This document shows, piece after piece, positions 9,302-18,953 of a stretch of DNA of 62,040 bases. Under the pieces are notes generated by a model, which did no database searches, was not told where the DNA came from, and saw nothing but the letters and a program-made list of their open reading frames with translations. The DNA is from Lysobacteraceae bacterium (GTDB lineage: Bacteria; Pseudomonadota; Gammaproteobacteria; Nevskiales; Nevskiaceae): the NCBI GenBank assembly GCA_013823855.1, contig PNMW01000054.1, forward strand, positions 1 through 62,040. Reading direction: 5' to 3'. Each line of letters opens with the position of its first letter. Positions within the stretch are counted from its first letter, which is position 1. A program made the position numbers and the translations under genes.

Positions 9302-9921
9302 CGGCGGATCACGTAGCGGTAGACCGCCGCCGTGTCGTAGCCGGCATCGGCGGTCGCGACATCGGCGAGCGGCCGATCGGTGCCGCGGCTGTAGACATGG
9401 AAATAGATCTCGCCGCCGCCATTTGCGGTGCCGACGCCGGCGCCGCCATAGCCGGCCGCCTGCGCCTGTCCGGCGCCCGGCGCCGTCGTGCGATACAGGC
9501 GCTGCACCCAGGCGGTCCCGTGGGCGACCGGCGGCAGGCTGCGGTCGTAGCGGGCATCGGCCGGGCCCGAGGCCGGGGCGGCGACGAAGGCCGCATCGGC
9601 GTCCAGGCACCAGTCGCCGCCGGCGAGCAGGCGCAGGCCCGGCACGGCCCGCAGGGCGCCGGGATCGTCGGCGGCGGTCAGGCCGTCGCTGCCGGCATTG
9701 GCGCACAGTGCGTCGATCTGCCGGCCGACCAGCGTGCGGGTGATTTCCGAGGCGGCGAACACTTCGGCACGCAGGGTGTTGTTGGCGGTCGATTTCACCT
9801 CCAGCCCGGTGCCGCGGATCGCCGACAGCGCCACCAGGGTCAGCAGCACCAGGAACACGATCGCGGTGACCAGCGCATAGCCGCGCTGCGCCCGGGCGGC
9901 GGCGGGCCGATGCGGCCTCAT
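9298..9921 (-). CDS. pilX: Type IV pilus minor pilin PilX-like
   Basis: A 207-aa protein starting MRPHRPAAARAQRGYALVTAIVFLVLLTLVALSAIRGTGLE. This is a PilX-type leader with a G|YALV junction and a long hydrophobic helix, followed by KSTANNTLRAEVFAASEITR, the usual PilX post-helix segment. ATGA overlaps join it to pilW upstream and pilY1 downstream. It is the paralogue of the pilX at 163-696 but diverged outside the N-terminus. Two cysteines (LCANAG and DWCLDAD) may pair. Confidence 0.8.
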   Translation of the reverse strand: MRPHRPAAARAQRGYALVTAIVFLVLLTLVALSAIRGTGLEVKSTANNTLRAEVFAASEITRTLVGRQIDALCANAGSDGLTAADDPGALRAVPGLRLLAGGDWCLDADAAFVAAPASGPADARYDRSLPPVAHGTAWVQRLYRTTAPGAGQAQAAGYGGAGVGTANGGGEIYFHVYSRGTDRPLADVATADAGYDTAAVYRYVIRR

Positions 9922-10922
9922 CCGCGCACCCGGTTGCGCAGCTGGATTTCCTGCACCACGAGGCGGCGCTGGAAGCGGGCGTCGGCGGCGCTGTAGCGGC
10001 TGGCGCAGGTCGAGCTGGCCGGCCCGTAGCAGCGGCTGGCGGTCAGCGCGTACTCGCTGGTGTCGATGACATTGTCGAGTTCGTCGCCGCGGGCGACGAA
10101 GCTGACCCGCACGCTGAGCACCTGCCGCCAGTCGCTGACCGCCGCGGCTTCGCGGTAGCGGTCGACCTGCTGGTCGTCGTCGCTGTCGAGCCCGTAGGCG
10201 AAAGCCAGCGTCTCGATGCCGTCGACCAGCTGCGCGGTGGTCAGCGACGAGCGGTCCAGCTCCAGCATCGACAGGGTCGGCACCGGTCCGGTGCCGAAAT
10301 CCTGGGTCTGGATGTGGAACACGGCGATCTTCATCTTGTAGTTGAACACGCCGGCTTCCGGTCCGCCGCGCGGTGAGCGCCGGATCTCGTCGAGGGCGGC
10401 ATCGCGAACGTCGAACAGCACACCGCCGAAGCCGAGCCGGGCGCGCAGGTACAGCGGCCCGCGCTCGACGGCCGTGCGGCTCAGCTCGGCATCGCTGGCG
10501 AGATCGTCGGGATTGGCGTAGCGGATGGCGATCGCGTCCGAGCCGTTGACGTAGCGGGTCAGGCAGCCGCTGGGCATGCCGGTCGGGCGGCTGGTGGCGC
10601 CGGCGTAGCCAACAACGGCCTCGGCCGGATTCATGATCCAGGCCTTGGTGCAGCTGCCCTTGCCGATCGCCGTGCTGCCCGGCAGGACGGTGATGTCGCC
10701 GCTGCGCACGCCGCCCCAGAAATCCGCCTGGCGCAGATAGCGGCTGAAGTAGTCGGAGGCGACACGGATGTTCTCCTGCATGCGGCTGGTGCTTTCCTGC
10801 ACCCGGTAGCTCTGCTTGGAGGTGACGAACACCCGGGCGATGCCGACCAGCAGCAGCAGCGCGATGACCAGGGTCACCATCAGCTCGACCAGCGAGAAGC
10901 CCTGCGGACGCGGGTACCTCAT
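9918..10922 (-). CDS. pilW: Type IV pilus minor pilin PilW-like
   Basis: A 334-aa protein starting MRYPRPQGFSLVELMVTLVIALLLLVGIARVFVTSKQSYR. It has a perfect G|FSLVE site and the SKQSYRVQESTSRMQENIRVASDYFSRYLRQADFWG stretch that defines PilW. The C-terminus is VVQEIQLRNRVRG, similar to the QLRNPVGDLG ending of the other PilW. Several cysteine pairs occur (CTKAW/CLTRY and CYGPASSTC). Overlapping starts and stops with pilV and pilX show translational coupling. Confidence 0.87.
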   Translation of the reverse strand: MRYPRPQGFSLVELMVTLVIALLLLVGIARVFVTSKQSYRVQESTSRMQENIRVASDYFSRYLRQADFWGGVRSGDITVLPGSTAIGKGSCTKAWIMNPAEAVVGYAGATSRPTGMPSGCLTRYVNGSDAIAIRYANPDDLASDAELSRTAVERGPLYLRARLGFGGVLFDVRDAALDEIRRSPRGGPEAGVFNYKMKIAVFHIQTQDFGTGPVPTLSMLELDRSSLTTAQLVDGIETLAFAYGLDSDDDQQVDRYREAAAVSDWRQVLSVRVSFVARGDELDNVIDTSEYALTASRCYGPASSTCASRYSAADARFQRRLVVQEIQLRNRVRG

Positions 10923-11440
10923 GGCAGATACCCGAGCCGGATGCAGTGCAGGACTTCGCAGTCGATGCGCGCTGGCCGGCGGCGGCCGGCGTCCCAGTAG
11001 ACGGTGACGATGCGCAGGCTGTCCGGCGCGCAGCTGCCGCCGTCGCAGTCGATCGACAGCCGGCTGCCGGGCAGCACGGCGCGCGGGCCGCTCGGGATGT
11101 TGGTGGTGTCCGCCGCCGCCGACAGCTGCGCGTAGATCGCGGCGATGTCCCACTGGGCCTGCTCGACTGGCGAGCAGGCGCTGACCGCGCAGTTGACCGG
11201 TGCGGCAGGCGGCGTGGCATCGGCGGCGATCGCATAGGCGCCGCGCTGCATGCCCTCGCGATTGGCGCGCATCCGTTCGGTCATCGCCTGGGCGAGCGAC
11301 GAGGCCAGCGTGTACTGGTAGGCGATCAGGTTGTTGGACAGCGCCGCCGACTGCAGGCCGGCGATGCCGAGCAGGCCGATCGCCAGCACCAGCACGGCGA
11401 TCAGCACCTCGACCAGGGTCATGCCGGCGGCCTGCTTCAC
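10919..11440 (-). CDS. pilV: Type IV pilus minor pilin PilV-like
   Basis: A 173-aa protein. The GTG start at 11440 overlaps the fimT stop (GTGA) and gives MKQAAGMTLVEVLIAVLVLAIGLLGIAGLQSAAL. The processing site is G|MTLVE and the IGLLGIAGLQ motif is diagnostic for PilV. The next part (SNNLIAYQYTLASSLAQAMTERMRANREG) also fits. A cysteine-rich C-terminus (CAVSAC, CDGGSC, CEVLHC) could form several disulfides, consistent with an exported domain. Confidence 0.85.
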   Translation of the reverse strand: MKQAAGMTLVEVLIAVLVLAIGLLGIAGLQSAALSNNLIAYQYTLASSLAQAMTERMRANREGMQRGAYAIAADATPPAAPVNCAVSACSPVEQAQWDIAAIYAQLSAAADTTNIPSGPRAVLPGSRLSIDCDGGSCAPDSLRIVTVYWDAGRRRPARIDCEVLHCIRLGYLP

Positions 11441-11958
11441 GGCCGTTCGACTCGCGGCCGGCCAGTCGGGCTGATCACCACGCGCCGTTCGTAGCGCACA
11501 CCGGTGGTCGACGCCACGGTGAAGCTCGCCGCGTCGAGCATCCGGCCGAGGCCGTTGTAGCGGATGTACGGGCGCTCGCCGTTCTTGGTGATCCGCGCGC
11601 AGGTGCTCAGCGGCCGTTCGACTTTCAGCAGCGGCTCGTTGGGCAAGCCGCCGTAGACCTGATCGCCATTGTTGTCGACGAACATCAGATAGCCGAGATC
11701 CCAGCTGCTGCCGGCGGCCGTCGCGCAGTGGCTGCCGTCGACGCTCGGGCACAGGGTCACGGTCCGGTCACGCTTCAGGGCTTCGCTGCGCGCGGCGGTC
11801 AGCACCGTCAGCAGGCTGTTGGCCGAGGTCACCGTGCAGTTCTGGCGCACCGTCGCGCTGAAGCTCGGCAGGCCGACCACCAGCAGGATCGACACCACTG
11901 CCAGGGCGACCATCAGTTCCAGCAGGGTGAAGCCGTTGGCGCGAAGGCTCGTTTCCAT
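11437..11958 (-). CDS. fimT: GspH/FimT-type minor pilin
   Basis: A 173-aa prepilin, METSLRANGFTLLELMVALAVVSILLVVGLPSFSATVRQN, with a perfect G|FTLLE site. LLTVLTAARSEALKRDRTVTLCPSVDGSHC is the GspH/FimT signature, followed by WDLGYLMFVDNNGD. It is the first gene of the upstream seven-gene pilin operon. Upstream, on the minus strand, TATGAT (12012-12017) could be a -10 box, but no good -35 accompanies it. Compared with its paralogue at 2410-2967, the globular domain is more typical. Confidence 0.88.
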   Translation of the reverse strand: METSLRANGFTLLELMVALAVVSILLVVGLPSFSATVRQNCTVTSANSLLTVLTAARSEALKRDRTVTLCPSVDGSHCATAAGSSWDLGYLMFVDNNGDQVYGGLPNEPLLKVERPLSTCARITKNGERPYIRYNGLGRMLDAASFTVASTTGVRYERRVVISPTGRPRVERP

Positions 11959-12110
11959 GATCTCCAGCCGCGTGGACCTGCCGCGTGACCGGGCGACCCC
12001 GCGGTCGTCGGATCATAAGGGCATGTCACCTGCGGGAGGATGGGCCGAGCCGACGATCGGCAGGCCCGGCGGCGTCGCTCGCGATCCGCCGCCGTCGGGC
12101 CGCGACGGCT

Positions 12111-13337
12111 TCAGGCGAGCAGGCGGCTGGCCTTGCGCAGCGCCATCGCCAGCTGGTCGAGATCGTCGCGATTGTTGTAGGCCGCCAGCGAGGCGCGAAC
12201 CGTGGCCGGCACGCCGAAGCGCGCCATCAGCGGCATCGTGCAGTGGTGGCCGGTGCGCACCGCCACGCCGTACTGGTCGAGGATCGTGCCGATGTCCTGG
12301 GCATGGCCGACGGTCATCACGAACGACATCACGCCGCCCTTGTTCTTCGCCGTGCCGATCATCCGCAGGCCCGGGATGTCGGCGAGCAGCGCGGTGCCTT
12401 CGACCAGCAGCCGGTGCTCGTGGGCGGCGATGGCATCGAGGCCGACCGATTCGATCCAGTCCAGCGCCGCCGCGAAGCCGACCGCACCGGCCATGTCCGG
12501 GGTGCCGGCCTCGAAGCGGTACGGCGCTTCGTTCCAGGTGCTTTCCTCGAAGCTGACGGTGCGGATCATGTCGCCGCCGCCATGCCAGGGCGGCATCGCG
12601 TCGAGGTGCTCGCGTCTGCCGACCAGGCAGCCGAAGCCGGTCGGGCCGTACGCCTTGTGCGCCGAGCAGGTCAGGAAGTCGGCGCCGAGCGCCGGAAAGT
12701 CGATCGCCAGGTGGGCGATCGACTGGGCGCCGTCGACCAGCACCGGAATGCCGCGCGCCTTCGCCGCAGCGATCATCCTGTCGATCGGATTGACGGTGCC
12801 GAGCGAGTTCGACACGTGGACCACGGCGATGAACCGGGTGCGTTCGTTGAGCAGCGCGGTCCAGCCGTCGAAGTCCAGCGAGCCATCGTCGAGCACCGGT
12901 GCGGCGACGACCCTGGCGCCCTTTTCGCGGGCCACCAGCTGCCACGGCACGATGTTCGAGTGGTGCTCCATGCCGGTCAGCAGTACCTCGTCGCCCGGCT
13001 GCAGGCGCGGCCTGAGGAAGCTGTAGGCGACCAGATTGATCGCCTCGGTGGTGCCGCGGGTGAAGACGATCTGCTCGCGTGCCGCATGGAACCACCGGGC
13101 GATGCGGTCGCGCGCGCCTTCATAGGCGGTGGTCGCGCGCTCGGCCAGATCGTGCACCGCGCGGTGCACGTTGGCGTTCTTGTGACGGTAGTAGTCGTCG
13201 ATCGCCGCCAGCACCGCGTCCGGCTTCTGGGTGGTCGCGGCATTGTCGAGATAGGCGAGGCGGCCGCCGCGCACCGGTTCGCTCAGGATCGGGAACTGGG
13301 CGCGGATCGCGTCGACGTCGTAGCGGGGCGTGCTCAT
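12111..13337 (-). CDS. sufS: Cysteine desulfurase SufS
   Basis: A 408-aa PLP enzyme that takes sulfur from cysteine for Fe-S cluster assembly. The ATG at 13337 overlaps the sufD stop. LAYLDNAATTQKP near residue 30 and HRAVHDLAERAT follow the group II desulfurase pattern. The PLP lysine is in SAHKAYGPTG (about 225) and the catalytic cysteine in RTGHHCTMPLM (about 360), as in E. coli SufS. Length and motifs are complete. It is the last gene of sufR-B-C-D-S. No sufE or sufU partner follows, so the activator of this SufS must be encoded elsewhere or be absent. Confidence 0.97.
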   Translation of the reverse strand: MSTPRYDVDAIRAQFPILSEPVRGGRLAYLDNAATTQKPDAVLAAIDDYYRHKNANVHRAVHDLAERATTAYEGARDRIARWFHAAREQIVFTRGTTEAINLVAYSFLRPRLQPGDEVLLTGMEHHSNIVPWQLVAREKGARVVAAPVLDDGSLDFDGWTALLNERTRFIAVVHVSNSLGTVNPIDRMIAAAKARGIPVLVDGAQSIAHLAIDFPALGADFLTCSAHKAYGPTGFGCLVGRREHLDAMPPWHGGGDMIRTVSFEESTWNEAPYRFEAGTPDMAGAVGFAAALDWIESVGLDAIAAHEHRLLVEGTALLADIPGLRMIGTAKNKGGVMSFVMTVGHAQDIGTILDQYGVAVRTGHHCTMPLMARFGVPATVRASLAAYNNRDDLDQLAMALRKASRLLA

Positions 13338-14584
13338 GCGGCGTCTCCCGATACCTCGTCCAGCTCGGGGTCGGCGGCCGGCAGGTCGAGCCGGGCGGCG
13401 ATCTGCGCCTGCAGCGCCGGCCAGGCCAGCCGCTCCAGCGTTTCGGTGGCGAAGGCGCGCAGCAGCAACGCCCGTGCTTCGGCAAGCGGAATGCCGCGGC
13501 TGCGCAGATAGGCCAGCGCCACCGCATCGAGCTGGCCGACGGTGGCGCCGTGCGCGCACTTGACGTCGTCGGCATGGATTTCCAGATCCGGCTTGGCGTT
13601 GACCTCGGCCTTGCGCGACAGCAGCAGGTGGGCCAGCCGCTGCTCGGAATCGGTCTTCTGGGCGCCGGGGCGCACCACCACGCGGCCGTTGAAGATCGCC
13701 TTGGCGCGCTCGTCGACGATGCCGCGGGCGACGATCCGGCTCAGGCCCTGCGGAGCGGCGTGGACCACGCGCACCAGGTCATCGGCATGGGCCTTGGCGC
13801 CCGGCACCTGCAGCGAGGTGGCGTGGACTTCCGCACCGGGGCCTTCGATCACCAGATCGGCGCGGTGCCGGGCCAGCCCGGCGCCGAGCGAGACCCCTGA
13901 GACCTGCAGCCGGGCATCGCGGGCGAGGCGGGCATCGAGCCGGGTCACCAGCGTGGCGCCGTCGCCTTCGTCGGACAGCCGGTGCAGGTTCAGCTTCGCG
14001 CCAGCCGCCAGGCTGACGTCGATCACGTGGGTGAGCAGGCGCGGACCGCCGCGGCCGACGAATTGCAGCAGCACGGTCGCCTCGGCATTCGCGCCGAGGC
14101 TGATCCGGTGGCGCTGGTGCAGCATCGCCGGGCTGTCGCCGGTGTCGCTCTGCAGCAGCACCTGCAGCGGCCGCTCGGCGACCGTGTTCGCCGCCAGCGT
14201 GTAGACCAGACCGCGCGTCGCGAACGCGGCGTTCAGCGCATCGATGCCGTCCTCGCCGGTGCTCCGGATGGCGGCGGTGCCATCGAGCGTCTCGACGGTG
14301 CTGTGCCGGCGGTCGAGGCCGCCGTTCTTGTAGACCAGCCGATCGCTGCCGGGCAGCGTTGCCGCCAGCAGCGCGTCGTCTGCCTCGTCGAAGTGGGCAA
14401 GGCGGTAGCCGGCATCGGCCTGTGCCGCCAGATCGGTGTAATGCCAGGCCTCGTCGGCCGGACCCGGAAAGCCGGTGGCGACGAAGCTGTCGAACCGGGC
14501 GCGGCGCTCACGCTGCTCGGCGACCGGCAAGGCACCGGCGAGCCGCTCGAAGCTGTCGGCCCAGGCAGGGGACAGGGCGCTCAT
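13334..14584 (-). CDS. sufD: Fe-S cluster scaffold complex subunit SufD
   Basis: A 416-aa protein of the SufB/SufD beta-helix family. The C-terminal part is conserved (NGRVVVRPGAQKTDSEQRLAHLLLSRKAEVNAKPDLEIHADDVKCAHGATVGQLD), including the cysteine and histidine region used at the SufB-SufD interface. The N-terminal helical segment (DEAWHYTDLA) is also typical. It overlaps sufC and sufS by four bases at each end, so the stoichiometry is probably set by coupled translation. Function: together with SufB and the ATPase SufC it forms the SufBC2D scaffold. Confidence 0.97.
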   Translation of the reverse strand: MSALSPAWADSFERLAGALPVAEQRERRARFDSFVATGFPGPADEAWHYTDLAAQADAGYRLAHFDEADDALLAATLPGSDRLVYKNGGLDRRHSTVETLDGTAAIRSTGEDGIDALNAAFATRGLVYTLAANTVAERPLQVLLQSDTGDSPAMLHQRHRISLGANAEATVLLQFVGRGGPRLLTHVIDVSLAAGAKLNLHRLSDEGDGATLVTRLDARLARDARLQVSGVSLGAGLARHRADLVIEGPGAEVHATSLQVPGAKAHADDLVRVVHAAPQGLSRIVARGIVDERAKAIFNGRVVVRPGAQKTDSEQRLAHLLLSRKAEVNAKPDLEIHADDVKCAHGATVGQLDAVALAYLRSRGIPLAEARALLLRAFATETLERLAWPALQAQIAARLDLPAADPELDEVSGDAA

Positions 14585-15327
14585 GCCGCTTCCAGCCAGC
14601 CGTAGCCCTTTTCCTCCAGTTCCCTGGCCAGCTCCGGCCCGCCGCTCCTGACGATCCGGCCGCGCGCCAGCACGTGGACGAAGTCCGGCTGCACGTAATC
14701 GAGCAGGCGCTGGTAGTGAGTGACCAGCACCGTCGAGCGGGCCGGGCCGCGCAGCGCGTTGATGCCGTCGGAGACGATCTTCAGCGCGTCGATATCGAGG
14801 CCGGAATCGGTCTCGTCGAGAATCATCAAGGTCGGTTGCAGCACCAGCATCTGCAGGATCTCGTTGCGCTTTTTCTCGCCGCCGGAGAAGCCTTCGTTGA
14901 CGCCGCGCGACAGCATCTTCGGATCGATCCTGACCTTCTTCGCCTGCTCGCGGACCCAGGTCAGGAAGTCGTTCGGGGCGATTTCGTTTTCGCCGCTGTG
15001 CTTGCGGCGGGCGTTCACGGCCGCCTTCAGCAGGGTCATGTTGCTGACGCCGGGAATCTCGACCGGGTACTGGAAGCCGAGAAAGATGCCTTCGCAGGCG
15101 CGCACTTCCGGGTCCAGCGCCAGCAGGTCGCGGCCGAGAAACCGGATGCTGCCGTCAGTCACTTCATAGCCTTCGCGGCCGGCGATGACGTTGGACAGCG
15201 TCGACTTGCCGGCGCCGTTCGGCCCCATGATCGCGTGGACTTCGCCCGGGCGGATGCTCAGGTTCAGGCCCTTGAGGATTTCCTTTTCGTCGACGCGGGC
15301 GTGCAGGTTGGTGATTTCGAGAAGCAT
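14581..15327 (-). CDS. sufC: Fe-S assembly ATPase SufC
   Basis: A 248-aa ABC-type ATPase. Walker A is GPNGAGKST (about residues 34-42), the signature region is GFSGGEKKRNEI, Walker B is LMILDETDSGLD, and the switch is VLVTHYQRLL. These are the exact SufC variants of the ABC motifs. The start MLLEITNLHARVDEKEILKGLN at 15327 was preferred over an upstream in-frame ATG because it matches family N-termini. It starts 73 bp after sufB, the only real gap inside this operon, and its stop overlaps sufD. Confidence 0.97.
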   Translation of the reverse strand: MLLEITNLHARVDEKEILKGLNLSIRPGEVHAIMGPNGAGKSTLSNVIAGREGYEVTDGSIRFLGRDLLALDPEVRACEGIFLGFQYPVEIPGVSNMTLLKAAVNARRKHSGENEIAPNDFLTWVREQAKKVRIDPKMLSRGVNEGFSGGEKKRNEILQMLVLQPTLMILDETDSGLDIDALKIVSDGINALRGPARSTVLVTHYQRLLDYVQPDFVHVLARGRIVRSGGPELARELEEKGYGWLEAA

Positions 15328-15400
15328 TGATTCGGTGTTCTTCAGGTTGTTTGAGCCGCGCTGGCGCGGCCGTCGGACATGCAGTGAAGAGGGGCCGGCA

Positions 15401-16888
<1,488 letters not shown>

Positions 16889-16927
16889 GGCGGTTGCTGA
16901 TCCTGTTTCAGGTAGACATTCGGGGTT

Positions 16928-17395
16928 TCAGTCGGCGGCCTGCGACATGCTGCGCAGGGACACCGCCGGCTTGATGCGGGCCACCGGCGCGGCCTGCGGC
17001 GCGGCCATTTCGGCCAGCGTCACCGCCGACAGCGCCTGCCGGACGGCGTCATCGATCAGCCGCCAGTTGGAGCGCGAGGTGCAGCTGCCTTCGATCGTGC
17101 AGCCGCCGCCGTGCAACGCGCAGGCGGTGATCGCGATCGGGCCTTCGAGCGCGCTGACCACTTCGGCGACGGTGATCTCGTCGGCGCTGCGCGCCAGCCG
17201 GTAGCCGCCGTGGGCGCCGCGCGTCGATTCCACCAGGCCGCCCTTGACCAGCAGCTTCAGCAGCTTGGCGACGGTCGGGGCGGCGACGTGCGAGCGCGCC
17301 GCCAGCTCCTGGGCGTTCAGCACGCTCGACGGCGCCCGCGCCAGCGTCGTCATCACGAGCGTGCCGTAGTCCGTCAGCTTGGCGATCTTGAGCAT
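16928..17395 (-). CDS. sufR: Rrf2-family transcriptional regulator of the SUF operon
   Basis: A 155-aa regulator. The winged helix spans about residues 1-80 (LTDYGTLVMTTLARAP, AARSHVAAPTVAKLLKLLVKGGLVESTRGAHGGYRLAR). Three cysteines at 92, 99 and 105 (ACALHGGGCTIEGSC) lie where IscR-like proteins bind a [2Fe-2S] cluster. It leads the suf genes on the same strand, an arrangement well known in Xanthomonas relatives, where the regulator represses suf when clusters are sufficient. The ATG at 17395 was chosen for the standard MLKIAKLTDYG start. A perfect TATAAT and an overlapping dyad lie directly upstream (17416-17443), supporting autoregulation. Confidence 0.93.
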   Translation of the reverse strand: MLKIAKLTDYGTLVMTTLARAPSSVLNAQELAARSHVAAPTVAKLLKLLVKGGLVESTRGAHGGYRLARSADEITVAEVVSALEGPIAITACALHGGGCTIEGSCTSRSNWRLIDDAVRQALSAVTLAEMAAPQAAPVARIKPAVSLRSMSQAAD

Positions 17396-17415
17396 GCGGG
17401 GGAGCCTGTCGGTGG

Positions 17416-17443
17416 ATACCGGACCGGAATGGTGCGGATTATA
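17416..17443 (-). promoter_or_regulatory. sufR operon promoter -10 with overlapping dyad (candidate SufR operator)
   Basis: On the minus strand a perfect TATAAT (plus positions 17438-17443) lies 43 nt before the sufR ATG. No good -35 exists at 16-18 nt. An imperfect dyad overlaps its downstream edge: ATACCGGACC (17416-17425) and GGTGCGGAT (17431-17439), arms inverted with a 5-nt centre. A dyad covering -10 to the start point is where an Rrf2 repressor would bind. The regulatory role is inferred. Confidence 0.45.
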
Positions 17444-17527
17444 GAGGAGGCTGCGGATGCCGGTGCGGAGCGGCGGCCGAGTCGGCGACAATTGCCGCTT
17501 TCCCCCGCCCGATGGAAGCCGATCCGA

Positions 17528-17989
17528 ATGAGCGACACGCCGCCCGCCCGTCTCGACTGGGACGTCGTCTATCCGCATCTGCTGCCGGTCACGGTGCAGC
17601 CGGACGATACCGACGGCATGGGCCACACCAACAACGTCGCCTATCTCGGCTGGCTGGAACGGGTCGCCTGGGATCACTCGCACAAGCTCGGCATGAACCT
17701 GGAGCGCTATCGCGCGCTCGACGCCGGCTGCGTCGTGCGCCGCCACGAGCTGGACTATTTCGCGCCGACCTTTGCCGGCGAGGAGCTGCTGCTCGGCACC
17801 TGGATCATCGAGAACGACGCCCGGCTGACCATGTGGCGCGGCTACCAGATCATCCGGCCGGCCGATCGCAAGCTGGTGCTGCGCGGCAAGACGCTGTGGG
17901 TCTGCGTCGACATGAAGCACGGCCGGCCGCGGCGGATGCCGCCGGAGTTCGCGGTCTACGTGCCGGCGCAGCCGGTCACCCGCGGCTGA
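17528..17989 (+). CDS. Acyl-CoA thioesterase, 4HBT hotdog family
   Basis: A 153-aa single-domain hotdog protein. The active-site segment QPDDTDGMGHTNNVAYLGWLERVAWDH (from about residue 23) contains the Asp and HxNN pattern of the YbgC/FadM branch, which hydrolyses short- or medium-chain acyl-CoAs. The start ATG gives MSDTPPARLDWDVVYPH. It is divergent from sufR and converges with the alpha/beta hydrolase, whose stop lies 4 bp away. Substrate cannot be read from sequence. Confidence 0.88.
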   Translation: MSDTPPARLDWDVVYPHLLPVTVQPDDTDGMGHTNNVAYLGWLERVAWDHSHKLGMNLERYRALDAGCVVRRHELDYFAPTFAGEELLLGTWIIENDARLTMWRGYQIIRPADRKLVLRGKTLWVCVDMKHGRPRRMPPEFAVYVPAQPVTRG

Positions 17990-17992
17990 CGC

Positions 17993-18934
17993 TCAGCGCA
18001 GCCAGCACAGCGCCGGCGCGTGCCCCAACCGGCCGGTGACGATCGCGTTCTGGCCGAACTGGCGGCCGAGTTCGGCGGCTGATCCTTCCTGCGCGTCGAT
18101 CAGCAGCACACCGGCTTCGGCCGGCCAGACGCCATCCGGGTCCACGCCGGTGGCCGGCAGATGGCGGATGCCGCGTGCGCGCAGCGCGGCCTGCAACTGC
18201 GCCGAGGCGTCGGCATTGGCCGCTTCGCTGGCCGCGATGCCGAGCGGATTGCAGGCGCTGACGATCGCCCAGCGCTCGGTCACGCCCTGCGCGGCCAGCC
18301 AGCGGTCGGCATCGGCGTCGACGACTCCGATACGGCGCTCGACGCGCGCATCGATCCGGTAGATCGCCAGCCGGTAGGCGGCATGGAGCTTGGCGCGTTC
18401 GAGCAGGTCGCCGAGCACGGCGGACAGCTCCGGCAGCCGCTCGTTCAGCGTGTGGCCGGCGTCGAGCATGGTCAGCGGCACCCGGTGCTTCGCGGCGAAG
18501 CGGATCGCCTTGTCCGGCACCACGATGTCATCGCGCCAGCCGTGGACGACGTGGCTCAGCGCCGGTGGCGCCGGTGGTTCGCGGTCGTAGCCGGGGAAAT
18601 ACAGCGCCGGCGCGATCAGCAGCAGCGCGTCCGGTGCCAGCGCGGCGGATGCCATCGCCGACACGTAGCCGCCCATGCTCGACCCCGCCAGCACCACGGC
18701 GCGGCGGGCTTTCGGCGCCAGATCGACCAGCTGCGCGACGCGCAGGTCCGGGTCGGGCTGCTGTCTATAATCCGGACTCAGGACCGCGTAGCCCCGCGCC
18801 TTCGCCGTTTCGGCGAGATGCCGGATCTTCGTCCCCCAGGGCCCGCTTTCCTTGCCATGGGCGAAGACCAGCAGATGTTCGGGCAGGGCGTCGGTGATCG
18901 TCCAGGACGGGGCAGCTTCGTCGGCGTTGCGCAT
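17993..18934 (-). CDS. Alpha/beta hydrolase fused to a DUF3293 domain
   Basis: A 313-aa two-domain protein. The N-terminal ~180 residues are a small alpha/beta hydrolase: HLLVFAHGKESGPWGTK, the nucleophile elbow AGSSMGGYVS (Ser), and DAGHTLNE with the likely catalytic His. After about residue 190 a second domain starts (AYRLAIYRIDARVERRIG), with ERWAIVSACNPLG and LGRQFGQNAIVTG. These fit DUF3293, where Trp-...-NP and the final GQNA motif are conserved. The reading frame is uninterrupted. No clear ribosome binding site precedes the ATG at 18934, which lies only 19 bp from the start of a divergent gene. Function is unknown; a fused esterase/peptidase is the broadest safe call. Confidence 0.75.
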   Translation of the reverse strand: MRNADEAAPSWTITDALPEHLLVFAHGKESGPWGTKIRHLAETAKARGYAVLSPDYRQQPDPDLRVAQLVDLAPKARRAVVLAGSSMGGYVSAMASAALAPDALLLIAPALYFPGYDREPPAPPALSHVVHGWRDDIVVPDKAIRFAAKHRVPLTMLDAGHTLNERLPELSAVLGDLLERAKLHAAYRLAIYRIDARVERRIGVVDADADRWLAAQGVTERWAIVSACNPLGIAASEAANADASAQLQAALRARGIRHLPATGVDPDGVWPAEAGVLLIDAQEGSAAELGRQFGQNAIVTGRLGHAPALCWLR

Positions 18935-18953
18935 CGGGAGCGAGGGCGGGAAC

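Noticed and set aside
6986..9316. 776-codon open frame on the plus strand opposite pilY1
   Set aside because: The translation is Arg/Ala/Gly-rich and shows no motifs; it mirrors the codon pattern of pilY1.
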